Assembly: GCA_016203935.1 (NCBI GenBank)
Contig: JACQLU010000009.1
Coordinates: 1 to 36,548, forward strand
Direction of reading: 5' to 3'
Source: Parcubacteria group bacterium
GTDB taxonomy: Bacteria; Patescibacteriota; JACQLU01
Length of the DNA stretch: 36,548 nt
In this document: piece by piece, positions 17,561 through 25,527 of the stretch
How positions within the stretch are numbered: the first letter of the stretch is position 1
Layout: the number at the start of each line of letters is the position of its first letter
The notes under the pieces: generated by a model
What the model was told of the DNA's origin: nothing
What the model saw: only the letters and a program-made list of their open reading frames with translations
The model's database searches: none
Position numbers and translations under genes: made by a program

Positions 17561-17684
17561 AGCACTGGATACAAAATCATTTCAGTCTCTTTAATGTACG
17601 TTGTGCTGAACACCAAATTACGCCAATAGAAGATTTTAGGGGTTGTTTGGGATTTTATGAAGGCGTGATTTTTTGTTTATTGTA

Positions 17685-17712
17685 TTGACATGACTCGTAT
17701 CGTTGCTATACT
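17685..17712 (+). promoter_or_regulatory. sigma70-like promoter upstream of the subtilisin-like gene
   Basis: TTGACA 17685-17690, 16-nt spacer, TATACT 17707-17712. Confidence 0.72.
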
Positions 17713-17748
17713 GAAACACTATTTTAAAATTCGGTGACAATTCTCGGC

Positions 17749-19431
17749 ATGAAGAAGCAAATCAGGACTGCACAAAAACTTTTGATAGCGGTCTTACTCG
17801 TAGGCACGAGTCTTACTGGCGCCGGCTTTGCCAGTGAGACTTCGGCCGTTATCTTCAATACACCCTCGCTTGGGATTCCGCACGCGGCGGGCGAGATCGT
17901 AGTGAAAATGAAGCCCTCGGCAAGTTTTACGGAAGTCGCCAAAACCTATGAACTTAAGGTGCTCGCGAGGGGGAAGCGCCTTTCGACTGATTCTGCCGAC
18001 GAGGCCTTACTTACACGTACCCTTACTCGCCTGCGCCAAGATCCCAGGGTAATCGCGGCTGAACCAAATTACCTTGCTTTCGCGCTCGGTAGACCTAATG
18101 ATCCTGACTATCAATACCAGTGGCACTTACGCATGATTGGGGTAGAGTCGGCGTGGGAGTTTACAAAAGGAGCCGGAGCAGTAGTGGGGGTAGTAGATAC
18201 CGGTATTGCCTATGAGACCGCGGTGCGAGACGGGAAAGCCTACTTCGCTTCACCCGATTTTGCGGGTACCCATTTCTTAAGCGGATACGATTTTGTGAAC
18301 GGTGACTCCTTCCCTAACGACGATAACGGACACGGTACCCACATTGCCGGTACCATCGCCGAGGCGGTTAATAATGGCCTGGCGGGTGCGGGAATTGCTC
18401 CGTCCGCGTCAATTCTCCCCATTAAAGTGCTTAATCGCTATGGCGCAGGGACCTACGCTGACATTGCTGATGGCATACGCTATGCCGCCGATCACGGCGC
18501 TTCCGTCATAAACTTAAGTCTGGGCGGATCGGTTGATTCGTTTGTCTTACGCGATGCTGTTTCGTATGCGCTCGATCGACGTGTAGCCCTTATTGCCGCC
18601 GCTGGTAATAGCGGCACTGGTCAAATCTTTTATCCAGCAGCTTACACCGGAGTCATCTCCGTAGGTGCCGTAGATGGGAGAGGTCTAAAAGCGCGCTACT
18701 CAAATTATGGAGCCGGTCTTACCTTGGCGGCACCGGGTGGTGATACACGTAACGACTATACCGGTGACGGGGTTGACGACGGCATTGCCCAAATGACCAT
18801 GCGAAGTCGTACCCGTCTTGATGAATTCGAGACAATCTTTGCGCAAGGCACCTCTATGGCGGCGGCGCATGTTACGGGAGTAGCCGCACTCGTGTATGCG
18901 CAGGGCGCACATACCGGAGATGAGGTCCGTCGGATTCTTACCGAAACGGCAAGCGACGCAGGCGAACCCGGATGGGATTCTCTCTATGGTTATGGAATTG
19001 TGAATGCGGCACGCGCAATTGGAGTACGGGGATCCGAATCTCCCGCCCCATCGCCATCACCTTCACTCACGCCAACTCCAACACCTTCCGCCTCACCAAC
19101 CTCCGAGGTAACTGGGGTTTTTGAAGTGACGGTGACAACCCCGAAGAGCGAATACGATTTCTACGAGCGAGTACCTATCACGGTGGCAGTCTACGATCAA
19201 GTGAGTCACGGAGTGCTTTCGGGTGTGACGATTGAACTTACGTTGCTCACTCCACGCGGGAAGACGCTTACTGGTTCGACTACTTCGAATGCCGAAGGTG
19301 AAGGCGCGTTTCTTTTCAAGACCCGCCGTACCTATGGAGAGGGTCTTCATCTCATAAATGTGACCGCTTCATTAACAGGCCGCGGCACTGCTTCTACCTC
19401 GACAACCTTCGTTGTTCGTGATCTTGACTAA
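17749..19431 (+). CDS. secreted S8 subtilisin-like protease with Pro/Ser/Thr linker and C-terminal Ig-like domain
   Basis: Signal peptide; catalytic blocks VVGVVDTGI, NGHGTHIAGT, AAAGNSG, GTSMAAAHVTG; linker PSPSPSLTPTPTPSASP. ATG 17749 preferred over GTG 17734. Confidence 0.94.
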   Translation: MKKQIRTAQKLLIAVLLVGTSLTGAGFASETSAVIFNTPSLGIPHAAGEIVVKMKPSASFTEVAKTYELKVLARGKRLSTDSADEALLTRTLTRLRQDPRVIAAEPNYLAFALGRPNDPDYQYQWHLRMIGVESAWEFTKGAGAVVGVVDTGIAYETAVRDGKAYFASPDFAGTHFLSGYDFVNGDSFPNDDNGHGTHIAGTIAEAVNNGLAGAGIAPSASILPIKVLNRYGAGTYADIADGIRYAADHGASVINLSLGGSVDSFVLRDAVSYALDRRVALIAAAGNSGTGQIFYPAAYTGVISVGAVDGRGLKARYSNYGAGLTLAAPGGDTRNDYTGDGVDDGIAQMTMRSRTRLDEFETIFAQGTSMAAAHVTGVAALVYAQGAHTGDEVRRILTETASDAGEPGWDSLYGYGIVNAARAIGVRGSESPAPSPSPSLTPTPTPSASPTSEVTGVFEVTVTTPKSEYDFYERVPITVAVYDQVSHGVLSGVTIELTLLTPRGKTLTGSTTSNAEGEGAFLFKTRRTYGEGLHLINVTASLTGRGTASTSTTFVVRDLD

Positions 19432-19459
19432 AAAGCGAACTTTTCGACGCTTCGTTACC

Positions 19460-19489
19460 TTGACAAATGACGCTACCGCATGCTATGTT
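19460..19489 (+). promoter_or_regulatory. sigma70-like promoter upstream of the repeat-protein gene cluster
   Basis: TTGACA 19460-19465, 18-nt spacer, TATGTT 19484-19489. Confidence 0.6.
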
Positions 19490-19559
19490 GATAGGCCAAC
19501 AAAAAAACGCAAAACCAACATCCAAAGCCAACGGTCGCCGTAAGAGTGACCTTACCAAA

Positions 19560-19598
19560 ACCAATATTCGGACACCCAAAGAGCGAATGTTGGTTTTT
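19560..19598 (+). terminator. intrinsic terminator-like hairpin in the leader of the repeat-protein cluster
   Basis: ACCAATATTCG 19560-19570 / CGAATGTTGGT 19584-19594 (10/11 paired) followed by TTTT. Confidence 0.75.
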
Positions 19599-19601
19599 AT
19601 T

Positions 19602-19730
19602 ATGCAGTCGAAACGGGTAACACGTTCTCAAATCGTTTCATTGTGCGGTCGAACCTTTTCGCTTTTAATCTGCCAGCTGGCAGAGCGAAAAGGGTGGTAC
19701 TCACTAACACGCCATTATGAAAGGGGGTGA
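19602..19730 (+). CDS. possible small ORF/leader peptide (42 aa) ending in the Shine-Dalgarno region of the next gene
   Basis: MQSKRVTRSQIVSLCGRTFSLLICQLAERKGWYSLTRHYERG*; its TGA lies in AAAGGGGGTGA, 7 nt before the ATG at 19738. Coding status uncertain. Confidence 0.3.
   Translation: MQSKRVTRSQIVSLCGRTFSLLICQLAERKGWYSLTRHYERG
19654..19693 (+). other. strong hairpin upstream of the 4-repeat protein gene
   Basis: Outer stem CCTTTTCGCT 19654-19663 / AGCGAAAAGG 19684-19693; inner 14-bp palindrome CTGCCAGCTGGCAG 19670-19683. Confidence 0.8.
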
Positions 19731-19737
19731 CAGATAG

Positions 19738-20865
19738 ATGAAGAAGACTCTCGCGAGAGCTTTGGTAAGCGCTCCAGTCATCGGAGCTTTAACGCTTTCA
19801 CTCGCCCTTGGTGTGGCATTCGCATCAAGCGCAGAAAACGTTCAGACCGGTGCCGGATCGAGCAACACGAATACCGTGGATCTCGATAACGAGCTCAATA
19901 TTGACCGTGAAAATAACGCCGACGTCGATAACCATGGCGATGTCACCAACGACAGCGGTTCCAACGAAGCCAACAAAAATAACGGCGACGTGGATACCGA
20001 AACCGGCGATACCGACGTAGACGCTGAGGTCGTCAACGAACTCAATGCCTCTGGGTTAGAGGATGAAATCGAGTTTGGCGACTTTGACTTCGACGGTACC
20101 AATGATACCACCGGCGCTGATTCGGATAACCACAATACGGCAACCCTCGATAACGAGGTAAACCTCGATGTCGAAAGCAACGCCGATGTGGAGAACACCC
20201 TCGACATTGACCAGTTCACCGGCTTCAACGAAGCTAACAAGAATAACGGCGACGTTGACACCGGCACGGGTGATGCCGAGGCCGAGGTGACTATTGAGAA
20301 CACGCTGAATAGTGACGGCTCTGGCTCACTCGCCGCAGGCGCACAGATTGATGTAGGCGGCTTTGGTGATGTAGATGTTGAATTCACCAATGAGCAAACC
20401 GGCGCAGATTCATCGAACACGAATACTGCCGATGTCACGAACGAACTCAACGTTGATGTCGAGAATAACGCCGACGTGGAGAACCACGTCGATGTCACCA
20501 ATAATACCGGTTCCAACGAAGCCAATAAGAACAATGGCGACGTGGAAACCGATACGGGTGACGCATCTGCCGATATCGAGGTAGAAAACACCATCAATCA
20601 AGGTACCGAGATTACCCTTGGTACGAGTGGTGATGTTGACTTCGATGGCGCAAACGATACGACCGGCGCTGATTCGGATAACCACAATCTCCTCACCGTT
20701 GACAATGAGACCAACGTTGACGTAGAGAACAACGCCGACGTAGAGAACACCGCCGACGTGGATAATACCACCGGCTTCAACGAAGCCAATAAAAATAACG
20801 GCAACGTTGATACCTCTACCGGTGACGCCTCGACTACAATTAGTTTCACCAACACGGTGAACTAG
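19738..20865 (+). CDS. secreted acidic repeat protein with four TGADSxN...NEANKNNGDVDTxTGD modules
   Basis: Signal peptide MKKTLARALVSAPVIGALTLSLALGVAFASS; four ~70-95 aa repeats; SD AAAGGGGGTGA. Confidence 0.9.
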   Translation: MKKTLARALVSAPVIGALTLSLALGVAFASSAENVQTGAGSSNTNTVDLDNELNIDRENNADVDNHGDVTNDSGSNEANKNNGDVDTETGDTDVDAEVVNELNASGLEDEIEFGDFDFDGTNDTTGADSDNHNTATLDNEVNLDVESNADVENTLDIDQFTGFNEANKNNGDVDTGTGDAEAEVTIENTLNSDGSGSLAAGAQIDVGGFGDVDVEFTNEQTGADSSNTNTADVTNELNVDVENNADVENHVDVTNNTGSNEANKNNGDVETDTGDASADIEVENTINQGTEITLGTSGDVDFDGANDTTGADSDNHNLLTVDNETNVDVENNADVENTADVDNTTGFNEANKNNGNVDTSTGDASTTISFTNTVN

Positions 20866-20961
20866 TGCCTCGGTTGAGGTGTATCCTTCCTCCACACCGT
20901 TAAGGTTTCAGGTAAGCAACGGTACGCAAAGAAGCCTTACCGGTGTGGAGGAGTAGAGGCA
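20866..20961 (+). other. large structured intergenic RNA/DNA element
   Basis: Nested helices TGCCTC/GAGGCA (20866-20871/20956-20961) and CCTCCACACCG/CGGTGTGGAGG (20889-20899/20941-20951). Confidence 0.8.
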
Positions 20962-21057
20962 TCTCAACAGAAAGAGAGAGATAACAAAAACAGCAACACC
21001 AATAAGGAGAGAATAGAGCACCTCACATCTTTACTTGGTTTTTATTCTTCTTTCCTT

Positions 21058-21729
21058 ATGCAACAGCTACTCCATTCCTCGCTCGGCCGTTCGCTCATAC
21101 TGGGGGCGATTCTGCCGTTCGTGCTGACCGCGGCACACGTGGTCTCAGCCATCACACTCGCGCCAGAAGAGTTCGATTTGTCGAACGAAAATACCGGCGC
21201 GGGTTCTACCAATACCAACGATGTCGCCGCTGACAATGAAACCAACATCGAAGAGACAAACGACGTTGATATCGACAATAGCTTTGACGTCAACAATAAC
21301 ACCGGCGGCAACCAAACGAATGAGAATAACGGTAACGTCACCACCGAGACGGGTGACATCTCGGTCGATATCTCGATCGAGAATACCGCGAACACCTCTC
21401 CTTCGGTGGTGGTGAATCCACCGGTGGGAGGTGGCCCTGACATCACTCCTACGCCGACACCGGGAGGGGGGACACCTACACCGACGATTTCCTCGTCACC
21501 TACCCCCTCGTCCACCCCGACCACTGCGCCCTCTACAAGTCCGACCCCGACTGCCACTCCCACCGCGACGTCAATCCCAGTAGCTTCTCCCAGCACAACC
21601 CCCACTCCTGCGGTAGGAGGTGCCCAAACCCAGCTTCCCGCGGCCGGCAGCAATACCGTAGCGATGGCTTCTTTAGTAAGTCTCTTCTCATCGACAGTAG
21701 TAATGACCCTGCGTCGTAGGAATCGTTAA
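21058..21729 (+). CDS. secreted one-repeat protein with Pro/Thr linker and LPAAG-TM-RRR sorting-signal-like C-terminus
   Basis: Signal peptide; NENTGAGSTNTNDVAADNETNIEETNDVDIDNSFDVNNNTGGNQTNENNGNVTTETGD; TPTPTPGGGTPTPT linker; LPAAGSNTVAMASLVSLFSSTVVMTLRRRNR. Confidence 0.88.
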   Translation: MQQLLHSSLGRSLILGAILPFVLTAAHVVSAITLAPEEFDLSNENTGAGSTNTNDVAADNETNIEETNDVDIDNSFDVNNNTGGNQTNENNGNVTTETGDISVDISIENTANTSPSVVVNPPVGGGPDITPTPTPGGGTPTPTISSSPTPSSTPTTAPSTSPTPTATPTATSIPVASPSTTPTPAVGGAQTQLPAAGSNTVAMASLVSLFSSTVVMTLRRRNR

Positions 21730-21741
21730 CGAATGCGGTTA

Positions 21742-21770
21742 AGGCTGTCCGCCGATGAGGCGGACAGCCT
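21742..21770 (+). other. perfect 12-bp hairpin downstream of the LPAAG protein gene
   Basis: AGGCTGTCCGCC-gatga-GGCGGACAGCCT. Confidence 0.85.
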
Positions 21771-21778
21771 GCCAGCGT

Positions 21779-21819
21779 GATTGAGAGTGAGGTAGCACGT
21801 GAGCCGTGCTAGCTCAATC
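21779..21819 (+). other. nested hairpin upstream of the 1183-aa repeat protein gene
   Basis: GATTGAG 21779-21785/CTCAATC 21813-21819 enclosing TAGCACG 21793-21799/CGTGCTA 21805-21811. Confidence 0.82.
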
Positions 21820-21871
21820 TTAATGAACGATAGCAACTATATTTTTACCCCTTTTTAGCTCGTGACCGTCT

Positions 21872-24800
21872 ATGATCCGCATCGTGCGCCCCTCAAGACA
21901 TTCTTTGAAAGCATTCTTCGTGAAGCTACTCCTCGTCGAGGTAATAAGTTTTGCAACCCTTATACATCCGGCAGCTTGGGCGCTCGCTCAAGAAGCATCG
22001 ATTGTAGAAGTTACACCAGCTCCAACCCCCGTACCCACTCCTACACCCTATTGCATACTATTCCCCGCGGCGCAAGGCTGCTATCAAGGAATCGACCAGG
22101 GTTTTAACCAAGGCACCGATCAAGGAATAGGGCAGGGAAGTACTACCCCACTTCCTTCGCCAGTTGCGTCGCCGGTGGTAATTGTGCCGGCCTTCGAGCC
22201 TTCCCCCACACCTACGGCGTTTCCCAGTGCATCAACGCCGCCCCCGGCACCAGCGGAGACACCAACTTCACCAAGCGCACCGCCCACACCAGCACCAACA
22301 CCTACGCCAGCCTATTGTGAAACCCATCCTGAAGCGCAAGGCTGTTTTCAGGGCGACGGGCAGGGAAGTAATCAAGGGATAGCTCAAGGATCCCCAACGC
22401 CGTCATCGCTTCCCATAGAGACTCCTTCACCGACCTCGACTGCTCTTCTCTCCTCTCCCACTCCATCACCGACACCTCTCACGATCGCCGATAATCCAGC
22501 CGGCACTGTAAATCCCTCTCCATTTGCGAATACCATAACTCCTACACCAACCCCGACTCCGTACTGTGTTCTTCATCCTGACGCGCAAGGATGCTTTCAA
22601 GGCTTTGGACAGGGGACACACCAAGGAGCGGCTCAAGGATCGCCGAATAACTCACTGCTTGGGGTGAATGGTATCGAAGCGGAAAATAGCAATACGGGTG
22701 CGGGCTCCACTAATACCGTAGAGACCGATATCGATAACAGTGCAGAACTTGCCTTTGATAATACTGCTTCGATCGTCAATGACGCCGATGCAGTAGCCAG
22801 TACCGGTTCAAATAGCGCCAGCCGCAATACCGGTAACGGTACTATTGATACGGGCAATGCGGATCTCACCTTAGACGTACTCAATATCACCAATTCCAGC
22901 ATTAATCCCTCGGGAAATTCGACCCTCAATCTCTTTGACGTCTTTGGCACCTACACCGGTAACCTCTCGTTCACTGATCCCAATAATTTTGCGAATCCCT
23001 TCTCATTTGAAAATATCCGCGGCACCAACGACGCAACCGGCGCCGACTCGACCAATACGGTTATCACCTCGGTCGAGGATCTTTTAAGACTTGCGACCCG
23101 TAATGACGGCACGATTGATAATGATTTCACGCTGGGCGCGGACACCGGGAATAACACGGCGAATGCCAATACCGGCAACGCCAATATCACGACTGGTGAC
23201 GTCAACATTGTTGCGAATCTTATTAATCTTCTTAACAGCAATATTTCGGTAGGAGATTGGCTCCTCGCGGTCGCTAATATCTACGGGTCACTCCAAGGCG
23301 ATATTGTGGTACCGCAAGAGGTACTCTTGCCGCGGCCGCGTACGCAAGGTGCTGGTGGATTTGATTTTGACGGGGTCAATAGCGATACCGGCGCTGACTC
23401 GCAGAATGACATGACCACTACCATCGATGAAAACCTCACCATCACGAGTGACAATACCGCACTGGTTAATAACAATGTCACCGTGGATGCCATGACCGGC
23501 GAAAATCAGGCACTCGATAACACCGGCGGCGGCACTATCACTACTGGCGCAGTCAATGCCAAGACCAACGTTACCACCTTTGCCAATACCAATATCATCG
23601 GCGATAGTTGGTATCTCGTACTCGTAAATAGCTATGGTAAGTGGTACGGCGTGGTCATGGGCGCGCCGTCTGCTTCAGTGCAGCAAAACGGCGCGACCAC
23701 GCTCATCTCGGGATTAATTGGCGGCGAAAACGCTTCAACCGGGGCAGGTTCAACGAATAGCGTTGATACCACCCTGACAAGCGACCGCTCGCTTGAGACG
23801 GAGAACGAGGGGGTAGTGAATAATTCGCTCGAAATAGGCGCCAATACTGGTGGTAATACCGCAAGCGACAACACCGGGCTTGCGACCATTGTCACCGGCG
23901 ATATCAACGCCCTCACCAATATTGTAAACTTTGTGAATGTCAATATGAACGTAGGCCACTGGTACCTCGCCATGGTAAACGTCTTTGGCGAGTGGAACGG
24001 TAACCTCGTCTTTGAGGAACCTTCAGTGCCTGCTGCTACCGGGTCACTTGCGAGTGGTACGTACGGAGCGGCACAAGGAAGTGTCGCAGGATCAGCGTTG
24101 GCAGCGAATAGCGGAACGGGTGCCGATTCGGAGAATACCGTGAGTCTTGACGGAAATCGCACGGTTACGATTGAGAACATGAATGAAGCGACTATCACCA
24201 ATGTTCTGGACGTGAATGCCGATACCGGCCATAACCTCGCCAATCGCAATACCGGCGCGGGTGCGATCCGTACCGGCGATGCCGTGATTGAGAGTAACGT
24301 AAATAACAACGCGAATTATAACCTAATTGACGCTACTACCTTCGGCGGGACGCTCTTTCCCACCACGATTGCCGCGGCTAACGAAATGACGGGGGTTAAT
24401 TCGCTCAATAGCATCACGGTTAGCTTTAATGATGAGCTTACCATTACGAACGAAAATACCGCGGACGTTGACAATCATCTTGCCAGCATTGCCAATACCG
24501 GTGAGAATGAAGCACGCAAGAACACCGGCGGCGGCAGTATTATCACTGGCGATGCCATTATTGAACACGCAATTGAGAACAATCTTAACCGTAATACGAT
24601 CGTGGTCGGGGGCGAGGGCGGGGTTCCCGAGTATGAGATTACCCTCGCGAACGATGCGACGGGAGCTGATTCAACCAACACGATCACCATTGACCTCGCG
24701 AAAGGACTCGAAATCCTTAATGAAAATAGAGCGCTCGTCAATAATGATTCGTCAAGCGACGCCAATACCGGCCGCAATACCGCAAGTGCGAATACCGGTG

Positions 24801-25423
24801 CGGCCGAAGTCGAGACCGGCAATGCCACTTTGGAAACCGAGGTTGCTAATACGGTAAATGAGAATGAGGTAGCTGGGTTAACGGACGTTGACGCTACGGT
24901 TAAGGCAATCAATAAAGAAACTGGATTCGACTCACTCAATACCACTGACGTGGCATTTGATGCGAATACGGATATTACCGGGCTTAATGACGCAACGATC
25001 GATAACACGATAACCCATACCGGTAATACCGGAGAGAACGAGGTTAACAAGAATACCGGCGGCAAGAGTCTTTTAGGTCGGATGGAAGAGTTCTTTGCAA
25101 CCCTCATGGGTAGTCTTGGGGGAAGCGGCGCAAACGATTCTACTGGCGATGATTCGGAGAATGAAACCAACCTTGGGTTACACGAAGATGTAACCATTAC
25201 CGAAGTGAATAACGCCGACCTTGAAAACCATGCCACAAGCATTACGAATAGCGGAGAGAATGAAGCAAATCAAAATACCGGCGAGGCCACCCTCAATACC
25301 GGTACCGTAGATTCAGGAATCTTCGGTGATAATACGGTCAATCAGAACCGCTATCCGCAAGCTGAGCTTACTTTAACGGTGGCCGGCGATAGCGAGTCAA
25401 GGATGCGTGAAGACGAAGAATAG
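21872..25423 (+). CDS. giant secreted repeat protein: Pro/Thr linkers, three C-x8-C/QG motifs, nine TGADSxN modules
   Basis: N-terminal hydrophobic segment; YCILFPAAQGCYQG.../YCETHPEAQGCFQG.../YCVLHPDAQGCFQG...; nine ~75-125 aa repeats. Confidence 0.9.
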   Translation: MIRIVRPSRHSLKAFFVKLLLVEVISFATLIHPAAWALAQEASIVEVTPAPTPVPTPTPYCILFPAAQGCYQGIDQGFNQGTDQGIGQGSTTPLPSPVASPVVIVPAFEPSPTPTAFPSASTPPPAPAETPTSPSAPPTPAPTPTPAYCETHPEAQGCFQGDGQGSNQGIAQGSPTPSSLPIETPSPTSTALLSSPTPSPTPLTIADNPAGTVNPSPFANTITPTPTPTPYCVLHPDAQGCFQGFGQGTHQGAAQGSPNNSLLGVNGIEAENSNTGAGSTNTVETDIDNSAELAFDNTASIVNDADAVASTGSNSASRNTGNGTIDTGNADLTLDVLNITNSSINPSGNSTLNLFDVFGTYTGNLSFTDPNNFANPFSFENIRGTNDATGADSTNTVITSVEDLLRLATRNDGTIDNDFTLGADTGNNTANANTGNANITTGDVNIVANLINLLNSNISVGDWLLAVANIYGSLQGDIVVPQEVLLPRPRTQGAGGFDFDGVNSDTGADSQNDMTTTIDENLTITSDNTALVNNNVTVDAMTGENQALDNTGGGTITTGAVNAKTNVTTFANTNIIGDSWYLVLVNSYGKWYGVVMGAPSASVQQNGATTLISGLIGGENASTGAGSTNSVDTTLTSDRSLETENEGVVNNSLEIGANTGGNTASDNTGLATIVTGDINALTNIVNFVNVNMNVGHWYLAMVNVFGEWNGNLVFEEPSVPAATGSLASGTYGAAQGSVAGSALAANSGTGADSENTVSLDGNRTVTIENMNEATITNVLDVNADTGHNLANRNTGAGAIRTGDAVIESNVNNNANYNLIDATTFGGTLFPTTIAAANEMTGVNSLNSITVSFNDELTITNENTADVDNHLASIANTGENEARKNTGGGSIITGDAIIEHAIENNLNRNTIVVGGEGGVPEYEITLANDATGADSTNTITIDLAKGLEILNENRALVNNDSSSDANTGRNTASANTGAAEVETGNATLETEVANTVNENEVAGLTDVDATVKAINKETGFDSLNTTDVAFDANTDITGLNDATIDNTITHTGNTGENEVNKNTGGKSLLGRMEEFFATLMGSLGGSGANDSTGDDSENETNLGLHEDVTITEVNNADLENHATSITNSGENEANQNTGEATLNTGTVDSGIFGDNTVNQNRYPQAELTLTVAGDSESRMREDEE

Positions 25424-25441
25424 ACTTACAGGATATCCACT

Positions 25442-25470
25442 GGGCGGTCCTTGTCAAAGGACTGCTCTTT
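25442..25470 (+). terminator. intrinsic terminator-like hairpin after the giant repeat protein gene
   Basis: GGGCGGTCCTT-gtca-AAGGACTGCTC (one G-T wobble) followed by TTT. Confidence 0.7.
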
Positions 25471-25499
25471 CGTTACTCTTGACATTGTGCTCACAATCC

Positions 25500-25527
25500 T
25501 TGACAATTGATCTGGAATTTTTACAAT
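25500..25527 (+). promoter_or_regulatory. sigma70-like promoter upstream of greA
   Basis: TTGACA 25500-25505, 16-nt spacer, TACAAT 25522-25527. Confidence 0.65.

Noticed and set aside
19467-19601. N-terminal part of the supplied 87-aa ORF
   Set aside because: Its start overlaps the -10 region of a good promoter and the ORF runs through an intrinsic terminator; only the 19602 start is conceivable.
19842-20597. Long antisense ORFs opposite the repeat genes (also 23632-24309, 24475-25242 and 21042-21653)
   Set aside because: They mirror codon bias of the Asn/Asp/Thr-rich repeats, lack credible start signals and encode low-complexity Ser/Val-rich products.
20914-20941. ACGCAAAG...GCC segment resembling part of the c-di-GMP-I (GEMM) riboswitch core (GGGACGCAAAGCC)
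   Set aside because: Only the short string matches; the GEMM-I P2/P3 architecture and the first conserved loop are not visible. An Infernal search would decide.
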